Below the pieces are notes generated by a model. The model searched no databases. It was not told where the DNA came from and saw nothing but the letters and a program-made list of their open reading frames with translations. A stretch of 64,000 bases of DNA from Haliclystus octoradiatus. Taxonomy: Eukaryota; Cnidaria; Staurozoa; Stauromedusae; Haliclystidae. The position numbers were made by a program, and so were the translations under genes. The stretch spans positions 33,622,493 to 33,686,492 of the forward strand of contig OU744448.1 in NCBI GenBank assembly GCA_916610825.1, read 5' to 3'. Positions 1 to 14,800 of the stretch are shown one piece after another; the stretch's first letter is position 1, and each line of letters opens with the position of its first letter.

Positions 1-660
1 AGTACCACCTGTTATTACACAATTTCCAAATAGTTGCCAATCGTTCATATATTTTTAAAAGAGCACTAAATTTTAAAATATTTGCCAATTGTTCATATAT
101 TATATTAGCAAATCACAACTTACTGCCAAAAGTGACAGTGGAAAGAACAATCAGTACTCTAAATTTGACGCTAATATACAGACGGACTATACAAAGAGCA
201 AGTATGTCTGCACACAGGCTAGCTCTTGGTTAAGAAAGAAAAATTTGATATTGTGTAAAATGTTAATACTTTATCAATTTTTTGAACCACAGTCATTCAG
301 ATATTGATACCGGTTGCTCTGCAATCTGAAAGAATCTGAAGTCTCTCTTGTGGTTCATGAGGGTTCAATTAAATCTAATTTAATAAATCGCAAGGAATAT
401 TTTTTCTTACAATATATTTTCACAGTGTAGTGGATAGGGTGTTTGGCTATTGATTGCATTTCTTCGGCCAATTTTCCAAGCATAAGTTAAATCGTAATCG
501 ATATAATGAGATTGGGAATAGAAGATGACCTACTTGAGTTCAAGAACCTTCCATGAACATTAAATGGTCCAATTTTCATGAAATGTTCATGAGCAGTCAA
601 TTAATCTTCTTGGACTCGACTAGGAAACATATGCGCTTCGTATATTGACAGAAAGATTGA
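1..660. other. left edge, non-coding
   Basis: Holds a diverged 50-bp direct repeat (TTGCCAATYGTTCATATAT at about 35 and 85), a SINE head fragment and scattered AGTTCATGAAC units. Confidence 0.45.
281..330 (-). repeat. SINE head fragment
   Basis: About 50 diverged bases matching the inverted tRNA-like head (GAACCACAGTC...GGTTGCTCTGC). Confidence 0.5.
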
Positions 661-670
661 TTTAAAACTA

Positions 671-1025
671 CCCCTATGAAAAAGATCATTGAGTTCCTGG
701 ACTTCCTTAACTGTTTCTGAAAAGACTAAGAACAGTTAATCAATAGTTCATGAATTTTACATGGCCCAATTTTCCTAAAATGTTCATGAAACTCTATGAA
801 AATTTCATGAAAAAGTCCATGAAAATGGGGTCATCTAGCATTCTTGAACTACAGTTAATGAATTGTTCATGAACTCCTGAACTTTCCTGAACTTTGTTCA
901 TGAACTCCAATTTCTTCAACGCCATGTTATGAGATTCTCTATAAACAGGTTCTTCAACAAGTTGATGGGTTCTTTGTGTAAAGTGATAGTGATTAAGGAT
1001 GGTCCTGAACTGTTTTTTGTAGGGG
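671..1025. mobile_element. AGTTCATGAAC inverted-repeat element (family A), copy 1
   Basis: Ends CCCCTATG...GTAGGGG with TA on both sides. The interior is a run of 10-11 bp palindromic units. The right TA is shared with the next copy. Confidence 0.7.
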
Positions 1026-1027
1026 TA

Positions 1028-1614
1028 CCCCTGCGAAAACAGTTCAGGAGTTCATTAACAGTTTATGAACAGTTTATGAACAGTTAACAGTTCATGAACG
1101 TTAAATGGCCCCAAATTTCCATGAACTGTTCATGAACTGTCTATGAGGGTTCATGAACAGTTGAGGAGGATTATTAGGATTAGGCAAAGGAGGATTAGCT
1201 CAGATGGCAGAGCAACCGAACTTCAGATCGGATCATATCTGATCGACCGTGGTTCAAATCCCCCTAAGGTCAACTCAGCCTTAACTTTATCAGAAACATC
1301 AAATCAGTACCATCTGAGGATGGCGGATGGAATGGTGATTTGAACTGCATTGTGAGTAGCTGCGGCGTAACGTTGCGCATTGACAATCAAGACCTATCTG
1401 CCATGAAATCTGTTGAAATTGATCTGCAGTGTCGCGGCTGAGATCAACAAAGAGCGTTTAAAATCATTGCATCTAGAAATAGAGGAGTGGTACGGGTGCC
1501 TTCAGTACGGCGACACTGTCTACATTACTTTTTTTTATGAACAGTTCAGTAAAATTGGAGCCATTTAACATTCATGAACTGTTCATGAACTCCTGAACAT
1601 TTTTTTTGTAGGGG
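1028..1614. mobile_element. family A element, copy 2, interrupted by a SINE
   Basis: Ends match CCCCTGCGAAAA...TTTTTGTAGGGG with TA flanks. SINE copy 1 sits in the middle, so this element is older than that SINE insertion. Confidence 0.8.
1189..1537 (+). mobile_element. tRNA-derived SINE copy 1
   Basis: Starts with a tRNA-like head carrying A box TAGCTCAGATGG and B box GGTTCAAATCC, then a shared body of about 270 bp ending near GACACTGTCTACATTACTTT. It is inserted inside an inverted-repeat element (1028-1614). Confidence 0.85.
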
Positions 1615-2257
1615 TAATAATGTCTTATAGTGTGAGCCAACAAACAATGGAATAAGTATAAAAATCATTGAATTTAAGATAAACAAGAACAAAAACAACA
1701 ACAACAAATGTGTTTAATCAAATGGCATAGCATTCAATTCAATATTATCTTTGATATCATTATAAGATGTGAGAGGTCAGATAATATTTTCACAAATGTT
1801 TGCAAATATTTCATATATTCCAAGGAGAAAGTTTGAGTTGTAAGAAAATCAAGATTTTAGCCTGCAATATCAAATAAGATAGAATATATATAATTATATA
1901 TATAAAGCAAAACCTGTATATAACATTCATTAAAACGTGAAATTGTCGAGTTCATGAACAGTTCATGAACTTTCAGGCAATTTCACATTCATGAATTCAT
2001 GAACTCTTTTTAAACATTTTTCTCTTAATAAATTACATATTAAGATAAAGCAATATTCTCACTTTACTCTTTAACTTCTTAATGCAAATCCATAAGAACA
2101 ATACCGTTAGTGTAATGTTAAGTTTTATATACAGGTATCACAGTGGCAATGCTTCCCAGATGATGTCACTTTCCAAAAATGCAATGACGTCATGATATGA
2201 CGACCCTATCAAGATTGTATAATAAGAAGTAAGAACTTGTCAGTACTTTGCTGAATA

Positions 2258-2418
2258 CAGTCAAACCTCTATAAAGCGGCCACCTGTCTATAGTGATCAC
2301 TCTTGCAATGTCTAAAATAGTACTTTCTATTGAATCAAACATGTATATAGAGGTCATATGTCTATAGTGGTAAATTTATCTACCTCTTGTAGCTGGCTTT
2401 TATATACAGGTTTCACTG
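2258..2418. mobile_element. pogo/Tigger-like MITE (family B), copy 1
   Basis: CAGTCAAACCTCTATAAAG at one end and the inverted ...ATATACAGGTTTCACTG at the other, flanked by TA. Confidence 0.75.
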
Positions 2419-2777
2419 TATATCTTATTCAAATAATTTATTTTAATCTGCAATTTTGATGGTTTGTTTGTCAGTACTTAGCCCAAACTTTAATTTAATT
2501 GGGAAACAAAACATAGAAGGGACAATTCTCATGTGTAAAAAAATGACCAATTTTAATGAATTTTCAATGCACTGCTCATAAAAACGTATATGAAAAACAT
2601 GCCATTTGACATTCATGAACTGTTTATAAGATGTTCATGACCAGTTCATGAACATTTCATTAACATAGTAAATCTTTTACTGAGGATATCGCATACCAAT
2701 TCAAATGACAAAATATAAAGAATTTAGATTTAGCAATGTAAAAATATAACTGCATTACTCCACCTTGATACATTTGT

Positions 2778-2887
2778 CTAACACGAGTCTTGCATTGATG
2801 ATGAATCTAAACAGCGTCTTTCCGTTTTTGATACTTGAACACAAATTTTGTTACATCCGCCATTTAAAATGGAACAAAGTGATTCTC
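2778..2887 (-). CDS. NID: nidogen exon 19: C-terminal Cys-rich tail and stop
   Basis: After a poly-T acceptor the frame reads ESLCSILNGGCNKICVQ, then two more cysteines (RRC, DSC), and stops at TAG. This resembles the terminal NNGGC...C EGF of nidogens but is shortened. Confidence 0.88.
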
Positions 2888-5800
2888 CTTATAAAAAAAA
2901 AAATCAATAGTTCAGCAATTTGTGTTAGCTAACAAGATTTAATTGACACAGGATATTTAAGATATTGGGGGGCTGATCCCTGCAAAAACAGTTCAGGAGT
3001 TTATGAACAGTTCATGAACAGTTCATGAACGTTAAATGGCGCCAAATGTTCATGAACTGTTCTTGAACAGTTTATGAACAGTTCAGGAAAATTGGAGCCA
3101 CTTAACGTTCATGAACTGTTCATGGACTGTTCATGAACTCCTGAATTGTTTTTCTCAGGGGGAGTCTGTAACTTCGTATTAGAAACTCTTCTTTGTTGAG
3201 TAGTCTGCATATTATTCCTGCGAATGAACAGTTCATGAGTTTATGAAACGTTAAAGGAGCAAAATTGACCGGCAGGCGCCTCGCACTTGGGATCACGTGC
3301 ATGTTTATTGTTCATAACACAATGTACATTGTTGACATGAATTTAAAACAGATTAGGCCTGCGTATAACAATAGTTTCAAAGCGAGACGGTTGAATTACG
3401 CTAAGCATAAATTCAACTTGTGCTCGCAGCGGTCACCGGTCAATCTTGCCCCTTTAAATGGCCCAATTTTCATGAACTTGTTCTAATAAAAAGTTCATAA
3501 ATAAACATGGAAAGATCATGAAAATGGGGGACATCTGAAGGTCTGCCATTGACAATTTCAATAGCTTTATCACTGCCCAGGGGGTCTGACAAAAGTAGGA
3601 ATCCTGAAATTCTAGATTCTGGAAGGCTAGAGAAAATTCAGAAGAAAATTAATATTCTCAATGATTTATTGGTCAAACCTCAACAAAACAAATCAGTAGA
3701 AAACACAGAAACTCTTCTAGGACGTTGCAATTTCCGCAAGCAGACACTGTCTAACGCGAGTACCTGTTTAAGTCTTTTATGGTCAAATATCCTGTTATAA
3801 GCGGACAAATTCCCTGTTCTGCAGTCTTTGTTTACACAAAGTTATTTCTGTAAAACTTCTTACATATCATTGCAAACAAACTCTGTGAAAACAAAGCGGC
3901 AAATCGTAATGAAATTGATGGATGAAAATTCTTAATTCATAAACAAAACCGCATAGAAATTTATGAATTCATGAACATGCTTTAGCAGAGAAATCGCCAT
4001 GGTGATAGTGACACAATAAGACATTAATACTCACTGTTAGGACATGGTTTCACTGATTTAATGTCATATAATCGTCCGTCGCTTCCCATTCCGCTTGACA
4101 ATGCCGTTAACTTTTCTCCAGTGCTTTTCTTGATCCTCTCTATCATTCCAGATTTCCAATCTGTCCAGTACAGAATACCATTATGAATGGAAAGACTGAA
4201 GGGATAATGAGCCTAAGCCATAATAATAATTATTATAAAATCAAACGAGTGAAGCCTTCATTAAAGCCCTAATATTGATGAGGAGGATTAGCTCAGATGG
4301 CAGAGCAACTGAACTTCAGATCAGATCATATCTGATCAACCGTGGTTCAAATCCCACGAAGGTCAACTCAGCCTTGACTTTATCTGAAACATCAAATGAG
4401 TACTATCTTCTGATGGCGGATGGAATGGTCCAGAGGGAATTGCATTGTGAGTAGCTGCAGCGCTTCGTTGCGCATTGACAATCGAGACCTTTTCTGCAAT
4501 GAAATTTGTTGAAATTGATCAGCGTCACGGCTGAGATCAACGAAGAACTTTTAAAATCATTGCTCTCAGCGAAAAAAGCCACTCATCTAAAAATAGAGGA
4601 GTCGTACGGCTGCCTTTGGTAGGGCGACACTGTCTACATTACTTTTTTTACTAATATCGAAACGATATCAAGAAAATGCCACACAAACAATCTTCAATAT
4701 GTAATTCGAATGAATTTGAAAGTCATAATTTATCTATGACAAACGGTAACCTAGGTAAATCAGAACATTTCTTCAATCATAGTTCACCGACTCAATTCAA
4801 AGCAAGCAAGCTTGCAAGCTTTTCTCATATTGCACAAGATTTGTGATAATTTACAACTATATTGATATTCGTTAATTACGACCATAGTGATATGATGTTT
4901 GTCATCGTAAATGCACAGGGAAGAATTTGTTGAAAACTTGATATTTCCTTATCATAAATCAAGTATTAAACACTTTTTTATTCAATGTGGGTTATATAAA
5001 CACTTGGGTTGCTATGAGGCACTCAAAAGGCTTCTGAAAATCTTTTGCCGCTGCGGCTCTTGATTTTTTCAATTCTTCATTGTGCCTCATGATGCAACAC
5101 TCATGTCTATATAACCCATATTGCACAAGAAAGTGTTTAATATTTACATAACACCATTACAGTCAAACCTGTTATAATGGTCCCCATTTTACAATGTCCG
5201 CCTGTCTATAGTGGTCATTCCTGTAATGACCAAAAAAAATTAAAAACTCCAGCATTTTCTATTGAATAAACACTGTATATAAAGGCCATCAATCTATCTA
5301 TAGTCGAACCTGTTATAATGGTTACCTCTATACAGCGGCCACATGTCTATAGTGGTCACTCTTGCAATGTCTAAAATAGTGTTTTCTATTGAATCAAACC
5401 TGTATATAAAGGCCACCTGTATATAGTGGTCAGTTTATCTACCTCTCGTAGCTGGCTGTTATGTACAGGTTTCACTGTATCTATAATAGCTGGTTGTTAC
5501 AAACAGGTTTCATCGTAGGTTTCATAATATACCTCATTGTAGAGTGTTCGTCTTCTTTGACCATTATATTCAATACATGATATGGTACTTCTACCTGCAT
5601 CAGTCCAACATAATTCTTTATTGCCATGGTCAATCGTTAAACCATTAGGTAAAATTAATTCTGAATCAACAAGAACATGTCTGTTGCAGCCATTCATTGA
5701 TGCAACTTCAATCTTTGCTTTACCTCGAACCCAATCTGTCCAAAAGATCAATCTAAAATATCAAAGGAAAAATTATATTTATTCATTATACAAGGTTAGA

Positions 5801-8800
5801 GCCATCAATACCCCCGCGGAAATATGTTGAGTTCATGAACTAGTTCATTAATCTTAAATGGCCAAATTATGATGAACAGTTCATGAAAATTGGGACATTT
5901 AACATTCATTGATTATTTTCACTATAAAAAAAATTCAACAAAACGTTTCAAGTTTTAGATGGTAATATTCCCTTGTTTACCTTATTATTTTTTATCGTGT
6001 TGCTATTTAGCCATCGATAAACAAATATGTTTTGTTTGAGTGAAAATATTTTCCTTCAAAAAAGATCAAAGTGGCATCAAGAAATACTTTTGCCAAGTCA
6101 ATTGAATTTGCAGAGAATTTCATTATAAACATGATTCTAGCAGCAACGGGGTATTTAAAATGATAATCATGTGCGTGTTTATGTTACGGTTGTCATCTGC
6201 ATTGTTCCTGTGCCTGAAACAATGCTGAAACTTGAAATTTGAAGCCATGCAGAAGCCAAGACTGACATTGATCGTTGAGTTACGCTAAGCTTAATTCAGA
6301 ATTAAGCTCGTAGCGACTGCAAATCAATGTTGTCCCTTCAACGTAGATTTTTGACAAAATAGCAATTTCCAAATTATATAAGGAGTTCAATTGAAAGCTT
6401 GACATTGTTGACCGCAATAGAGCTGTCAATGCTGGCAAGGTCTTCATTCTTAAAGTATCTTTCATACCCATTAACATTTAATGGCTTTTTCAATGTGATA
6501 TTAATTTTTATTGAAAACTTGTGGAAACATTTTCAACAAATAGCATTTTCCAAATTCTGTAACGAAATTGAAATCAATTGAAACCAGTGACGCCATTGAC
6601 CATAACAGAACTGTGAATGCCGGCAAGGTTTTCCCACTTAAAGTATTTTTCAAACACTCACCCTTCAAACGGATCACAAACAATTGCTCTTGGATTCAAC
6701 AGACCTTTATTGATGATTACAGTACGATGACGACCATCTAATTTTGATATTTCAATTCGGTCTAATCCTGAATCTGTCCAGAAAATGTTTTCACCAAGCC
6801 AATCTACTGTTATTCCTGTAAAATAAAAAAAATAAAGAAAATAAATAAAAAAATATGGATACAGTAATTATCAATGAAAAATCAGTTGATTTCTACATGA
6901 AAAATAATATATAAAACTACCCCTGCAAAAAAAATCCATGAGTTCATGAACGGTTCATGAACTTCATGAACAGTTCATGCACAGTTCATGAACAGTTCAT
7001 GCACAGTTCATGAACAGTTCATGCACAGTTCATGAACAACTCATGAACTTCATGAACAGTTCATGAACATTTTTTTTGTTGGTTCATGAATAGTTTATGA
7101 ACAGTTCATGAATAGCCACAAAGAGTTCTTGAACACTTCGTGAACTCATGAACTTTTTTTTGCAGGGATAAAAACAAGGATCGCCAAAGGCGTGAAACTA
7201 CTTGTAGCAAATACGAATGTCTGATTTTTGGCGTTGATTAATCATTAATAATAAATTAACAGATTAATTCCATTGAATGTAAACTCTTATACAAATGTAT
7301 ATGAAAATGCTCCTCGCGTTGGGTAAAACAGAGTAGAATAAAAAGAATAATAAATAAAGATGAGGCCTTTAAGCCTTTTCCATTACTCAGAGATTCATGC
7401 GTTTGATTGCGATCTTATCAGACTGCATATCAGTGTAGATTGCATAAATATGCATTATGTAACCCTGTGAAAAACATTTCAGGAGTTCATGAACAGTTCA
7501 TGAACAGTTCATGAAAATCGAGGACTGTTTTTGCAGGGATCAGCCCCCCATTCATGAGCTGTTCATGAACTCTTGAAATGTTTTTTGCAGAGGTAATTTT
7601 CCTATGCTTGACTGTATACAAAAAGACTTTTAATGGTATATTTTTCATACAAATAAATATGAAAATGAAAACGAAAATGATCTTCAGACGGTGATAATAT
7701 TTCCTTTGTTCTCTATTATTCATTAACAACTAAAACATTTACCTTCTGGATAAACAAGATCAGAGACAATCAATTTTTGTTGCGAACCATCCAAATTTGC
7801 AGCGCTAATTCGACCATTTGAAATATCAGTGAAATATGCACGTTGGTTACGACAGTCATAATCAACCCCAACTAAGATACCATCGTAATGACTTCTTGCT
7901 ATGTTACCATATCCCATTTTGACATATGGTAAGGATAAACGTTTGAGATTTCTGCCTTGTGTAAACACCAAGAATTCATTCCCAACTGAAAGATATAAAG
8001 TCAACAAAATTATTTATTTTCGTTAAGCAACCTGGATAGCTTAACTTGACTACACATTGTTTAAATGTGAATTATCACGAGATACAGCACACATCAAGTC
8101 AAGTGTGTAAAGGCTATGAAAAGATGTGACATAGATTTTACTTTGAGACTTGATAGATTTTTAACATGCCCCTTGAAAATAACAATTTTTATCAATTATT
8201 ATTTGAAAATATTAGATAAAAAGTTAAAATATGTTGATATATGAAAATTTGATGAAAAACAGGCCATTTAATGTAGCCAATGAGAATCAAATGTTGCCAA
8301 TCAACTTTTATCTAAATACTGGAGATTGAATTCCTACTGAAATTTTGAACGATTGTTCAAAATTTATCTCAGCTTTCTTGGCTCATGCCCTTGCGAAAAA
8401 AATTAATCGAGTTTGTGAACTTTACAAAAAGTCATGAACTGTTAATGAACACCTTATAAACAACTCATAAACAGTTCAGGAAAGCAAAATAACCCAATTG
8501 TCATTGAACATTTTTCATGAACTTTTCATGAACATCGTATAAGCAACTCATAAACAGTTTGTGAATTTCAAATCACCCAATTTTCATTGTACGTTAGACA
8601 GACACAGTATTCCATCAAGACACCTGTGAAACTATTAGTTGAGTTTATCAACAGTTCATGAACATTTCATTGACAGTTAATGAACTGTTTTCCTATGGGT
8701 GTTTCATGCGACTATAAAATAAAACCTAATGTATTGCTTACCCCATTGACACATCTTTCCAAAATAGCCTAACTGGCATTTACAAATATTATCTGGTAGA

Positions 8801-11800
8801 CACAATCCACCATTAAGACACCTTGGACATACAGCTATAGAGATAAATAAGATAAAATAGAATTTAAGGCAACATTAAAACCTGTCATAGCAGGAAAGCA
8901 GTCTATTCTTACTGATACCATCCTCAGACTGTCTATGTGATTGATAAGTTGATTATGAACTTTCTCATGCACTGTTCATTAAGCTGTTTATGAAAACGTT
9001 CATGAAAGGTTTTCACGGGGTAATCAACATCCAACAAAGTCGTTTAGAGCAGGTGCTTCAATCATGTTAACATAATCCAATCATTGAAAGAGTTTTATTC
9101 GTTTTGTGTAAAAAGTAAGGTAGATGGTGTCGCCCTACCGAAGGCACCCGTACCACTCCTCCATTGCTAGAGAGGTGGCTTTTTTCGCTGAGAGCAATGA
9201 TTTTAAACGCTCTTTGTTGATCTCAGTGGCGACACTGCAGGTCAATTTCAACAGATTTCATGGCAGATAGGTTTCGATTGTCAATGCGCAACAATGCACC
9301 GCAGTTACTCACAATGCAATTCCCTCTTGACCATTCCATCCGTCACTCCTAAGATGGTACTCATTTGATGTTTCAGATAAAGTCAAGGCTGAGTTGACCT
9401 TCGGGGGATTTGAACCACAGTCGATCAGATATGATCCAATCTGAAGTTCGGTTGCTCTGCCATCTGAGCTAATCCTTGTATGTATGTTTTGTCTGCCATA
9501 CCAACATAGGTGTTTATCATTTGATTGGTGTGCAATAGGATTTGATGCATGTACAAAACAGCGTATAAAAATATTATTATTCAATAGCGCATTATTCAAT
9601 CAACTATCAACAAAGTACCTTGATTGTAAAGGATATATGTGTCGTTTTCATTAATTTAGAATATTTATTCATCCAATGTCTCCTTTATGCCCCTGCGAAA
9701 AAAGTTCAGGAGTTCATGAAGAGTTCAGGAACTGTTCAGGAACTGTTCATGAACGCCTGAACTGCTTTTCCCAGGGGCGGTGTAAAATTCAGAGAAGCGT
9801 TATCTTTCACTCTTTTTTTATTTAAATCTTTATTCTTTTTGTCAAAAACTGTATAAAATCAGTGTAGAATAGGCCTGGCATCCTCTAACTGAGTTCTGTC
9901 CATATAGAAAGGGTGATTCTGTCATTAACATTTTTATTCCATTAGACCCAGCATTGATCAAAAACCATGAACCAAGAGCTACGAACAAACGCAAGATTTT
10001 CAACCCAGTCATTATCACTGAGTTTTGGATAGTTGATTGATTTATTTCAACCAATTCAGGGTAGATGAGTAATATTATACATAAAAATTTGATATTTACA
10101 TAAAAATTTGATATTTACATAGAGTTGAGTTACATACATGATATGAGTTTATTTTTTTAGATACTTTTAATTGTTTCAAACGATTAAATCAATGAAAAAT
10201 ATGATGGAATAGAAGGACCTGTTAATATATGAAAGATGTTATGGGCACTTAGATTACATTCCTTACATATACATTGTTCATTTGGCTGATGATATGTTTT
10301 GTTTGTGCATATGTAACAGTGAAAAGCATGAACCGAAGTACGTGATAATAAATACTTGTTTGGTTGCTCTTCTTGTTTCCACCATGGAAGATTCATCATG
10401 GGAGCACTGAGTTCTGGATAGAATTTATGTATTATTGTTCAGTTCATGGAGGCAGCTGCTAGCTATGACATGTTTTGACAAAGACTTGCAACTTTATGAC
10501 AATTAATTTTTTGTGACGGTGTGTGAATCATTTGCCAATTATTTAGGTGTTATTTTTGCTGGGCAGAAAATCATGCATTGGTTAACAGACCTCATAAGAA
10601 ACAAACCTAAAGGCTGGTACACAGGCTAAAATTATTTAATATTTAAACTTAGCCGTTTAAACAGTTCAGGAGTTCATGAACGTTAAATGGCTCAAATTTT
10701 CCTGAACTGTTTATGAACAATTTATGAACAGTTTATGAACAGTTCAGGAACAGTTCAGGAACAGTTCATGAAAATTTGGGGCCATTTAACGTTCATGAAT
10801 TGTTCATGAACTCCTGAATTGTTTTCCGAGGGGTGGAACTTACTCTCTGCAAGTTAATATAATATTTTAAGCTCACCTATGCAATCTCTTTTGTTTCTAG
10901 TTTTTACAAAACCCCTTTTGCATTTACATTGATAAGAACCGTCATATTCAATGCAGTCTGAATTTTTTCCACAGGGTGATACTTCAGAAGAACATTCTTT
11001 TATATCTGAGAGAAAAAAAAATTATAGAATCAGAAAACGAAAAAACACCAAAATAATACTATTCCATGTTGTAAAAAATAGGGTGCTTCTCATTGCTGAT
11101 TGCGGATTCTCCATTGATAAAATTTGATGAGTTCATGAAATTTCTATGCACAGATAATTAACAAACAGTTCATGAAATTGAAGGACAGTTCATGAACCTC
11201 AAATGGTCAGTTTTTCATGGAATTTTCATGAACTGTTTTCAAAGGGTTTCACAGAGTTGCTTGATGATTGAGCCAAATCTTTAATAGCCGGTTTCATATA
11301 CCCTATTTACTCTCAAAAGAATATAGTCTGTTATAATATGTTTTGCTGTTCTATCAATTATTGTGTCTGTTTGGTAAATAATTCACCGTACGGCGTACTT
11401 GTGCAAGGTTTCTTCGCCTTCTGTGTGACATGCGACGGATGTATTGTTTTGAATTTTTAGTTATTTGTCATTACTTCGGAATTTTATGGGGTTGTGCATT
11501 ATCTCTAAATGGGAAACCCCCAACAATATATTTTGGGGAGAATAATGACGGGGTTCTGTTGTGTTTCATGGATTTGTTGTACTCCTGAATTCAGCGTCAC
11601 ATATCCAGTCTTTGTTATGCACTTCATGCATACAGTATAGTACCATCAAATGAGTACCATCTGAGGATGGCGGATGAAATGGTCCAGAGGAAATTACATT
11701 GTGAGTAGCTGAGGCGCATCGTTGCGCATTGACAATCAAGACCTGTCTGCCATCAAATCTGTTGAAATTGATCTGCAGTGTCGCGGCTGAGATCAGTAAA

Positions 11801-14800
11801 GAGAATTTAAGATCATTTCTCTTAGTGAAAAGAGCTACTCCTCTAGAAATAGAGGAGTGGTACGGGTGCCTTCGGTAGGGCGACACCGTCTACATTACTT
11901 TTAATAACAGTTATAATGTAAAACAAAGATGTATCAATACAACAAGTTGACTAAATAAGCAAGTTATTTAGTAATAGATAGATACATAAAAATCAAAACA
12001 AATTCATGAGTTTATAAACAGTGAATGAACTTCATTAACAAATATCTATGATTCAATTATACCACCACTAATGTAATGGATTCATGAACGATCAATAAAC
12101 ATTAATTATGCGTCAAGTATCGAAACAATCATGCTTGTTAAACGGTATACATTTTACAAAACTGCTGTAAAAGGAAATATAAAGGTTCTAAACTATCACT
12201 CAACATTTTTTGTAAAACTCGAGAGATTTTCGAATGTTGTTCTAGTAATTTGATTGGCTAGCTCCGGTGTTTGGATCACGCAAGCCAAAACAACTCAAAA
12301 GCTGAAAAACACTCGCCCTACGAGCTCTGTTTTTCTGATGCTTTCTTGTGTCTCCCAACACCCCGCGTGTTGGCATCAGAGAACCCAGACACGGCTGCCG
12401 TGCAGTAACCCTTTAATACAAACTTCATTGCTTCTTACTGTTTCTGATTAATCATATATTACCCACTCACCTACACATGAGCTTCTTTTGCTTTGATAAC
12501 CATTTTGACATTTACATGTGTATGAGCCAGGCAGATTAAAACATTTCATATTCTTTCCACACGCTTTAAAATCTCTATTACATTCATTGATATCTAAAGT
12601 AAATATACTATAGCATTACACATCCATTGTAAAAATTGTTCATGAACGACAAATGGCTATTGAAGGTTCACGGAAAGTTCATAAAAGGTTTATTAAAAAC
12701 CAAAGATGAGAATTCAAGTTTCGAATTCAATAGGAATAAGGTAGTATCTAGATTTTAAAAAGTACAGCTAAAATCCGCAGCTAAAAGTCTGAAAATTCTC
12801 ATATCTGAAAAACAAACCATTCAAGGTTCATGAAGAATTCATGAACGTTGAGTTTTACTAATAAAACACATTCAAAATTACTGTTGTCTTTGATTTTTGT
12901 TATCAAATGCTTTAAGAAGAAGCTACTCATCAAATCGCTTTAAAGCATAAGCAACAATCAGCTGCAATTATTACAGAGACTGGAGAAACGCAGCATTAAA
13001 TTCATTAACTGCCAAGCTACAATTGAATTCAATCGTCTTTGTTTGAACTAGGGTGTGATGCCAACATTCGCCAAAGTTCAATCCACTAAGGCAAAAAGGT
13101 GGAAACAATCCACTGAGTCCTACCAACAAGACATAATTAGAGAAGAAATATGGGTAACCTAGTAAGTTCAAGTAATTAATTAGAAATAAATAAATAATTT
13201 ATAGTATAAAAGTTAATTAAATAAAATAAAATTTCTTTCACTCTTGAAAATGGTCACAGATGATGGCCGAAACGCATTCAAAATTACTGTTGTCTTTGAT
13301 ATTTGTTATCAAATTCATGAATTTCTTCGAAAAACATTTCAAGATAAAGGATAGCGACAAAAAATAAACAGACTTAGGTTTAAACAATGTTTCACAATAG
13401 CTCAATTGCATCTTCAGGTTAAAAGGAATAATCAAAGAGCTAAGTCCAACCCTCAACACTCAGAAAGATTCCGTCCGGTCTAGGCTATTTGTATAACTCT
13501 ATCTAAGTAAATAATATATTTTCTTTGTTGTATTGTTTTGTATCCAATTTTATATCATGTAAATTTTCACTATAAATACTTGCAATTTTAATATGTTATT
13601 CCTTTTAACCTGAAGATGCAATTAAGCTATTGCAAAAACGTTGTTTAAACCTAGTCTGTTTATTTTTTGTCGCTATCCTTTATCTTGAAATTCTTACGGT
13701 TTACGGTAAAAGGGCTTACGGTATGCATAGGTTGCTGTGCTTTATCCCAAAATTCTTGTTGGAGGATTGTTGCCCAACTGAAGCATAATGTGAGTTCATT
13801 CTAGCTTTGTGAATGTCTCTCAACATCCACGGTTAATTGTTTTCAGGGGTTCACATAACCTTAGAATTGAAAAACATCAGTTATTTTCCAGCTGCCAGAT
13901 TTGGACAGGCTTTGATTGCTTTACTTCACATTCTGTTTTTCATAGCTAAGGAAAATATACTGTTCCAATTGTAGCATTTTAAGGTATCAAATTTCACGAT
14001 GTGTCCTATTTCAAGAGCAAATCAACTTAGTTGAAACATTCATTATTGCGTACTTCTTATTTCAATTAGCCCAGCGATGAGGATGACTCATTTTTTCATA
14101 TGAACCATTTATGAAAAAAGGACCTATGATTATTTACCTTGACAATATTTTCCATCTCCTTCGTAACCAGGGTTACAATAACAAGCAGCATCACCTTGTC
14201 CATTACGGAAGCATGATGCTCGTTTGTGGCAATCACAAGGTTTGTTGCCTAAAATAACATTTTGTAAAATACATCAACACGTTTACATAGGCTACAATCA
14301 ATAAAGTCCATAAAGTTCATTAAATATTCATGAAGTGTCCATGAAACTTTGTGCTATTTCAAGTTTATAAACTGGTTCATTAACTGTGACATGCGAAGCC
14401 CAAGAAAATTTTGCATGAACATTTAATAAAGTCTGTGAATGGTTTATTAACTGTTCCTGAACTGTTCATCCCCTCCCAAAAAAAATGGTGATGAATTTCA
14501 TGAACTCCCCTGCAAAAAACAGTTCAGGGACAGTTCATAAAAATTTGGACCCATTCAACGTTCATGAACTGTTCATAAGCTCCTGAAAGTGTTTTTGCAG
14601 GGGCTGTTCTGAATTGTTTGGAAAATTTTATGACTAGTTTGAAATTCATGAACAATTATCTAATGACTCATGATTGTAGCTGGTAATTCATGAATTGGTA
14701 ATAAATTTATGTGAAACTTCATGAATGGTTCACAACTGTTTTGAACATTTCATGGGTTAAGTCATTAGAAAACTTATTAGCATGATATCTCCAATGACAT

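Noticed and set aside
1200-1272. Possible tRNA gene
   Set aside because: A and B boxes are present, but the sequence belongs to a repeated SINE head, lacks a proper cloverleaf and recurs at several places with the same body.
9309-9599. 96-codon minus-strand open frame
   Set aside because: Most of it is translated SINE sequence.
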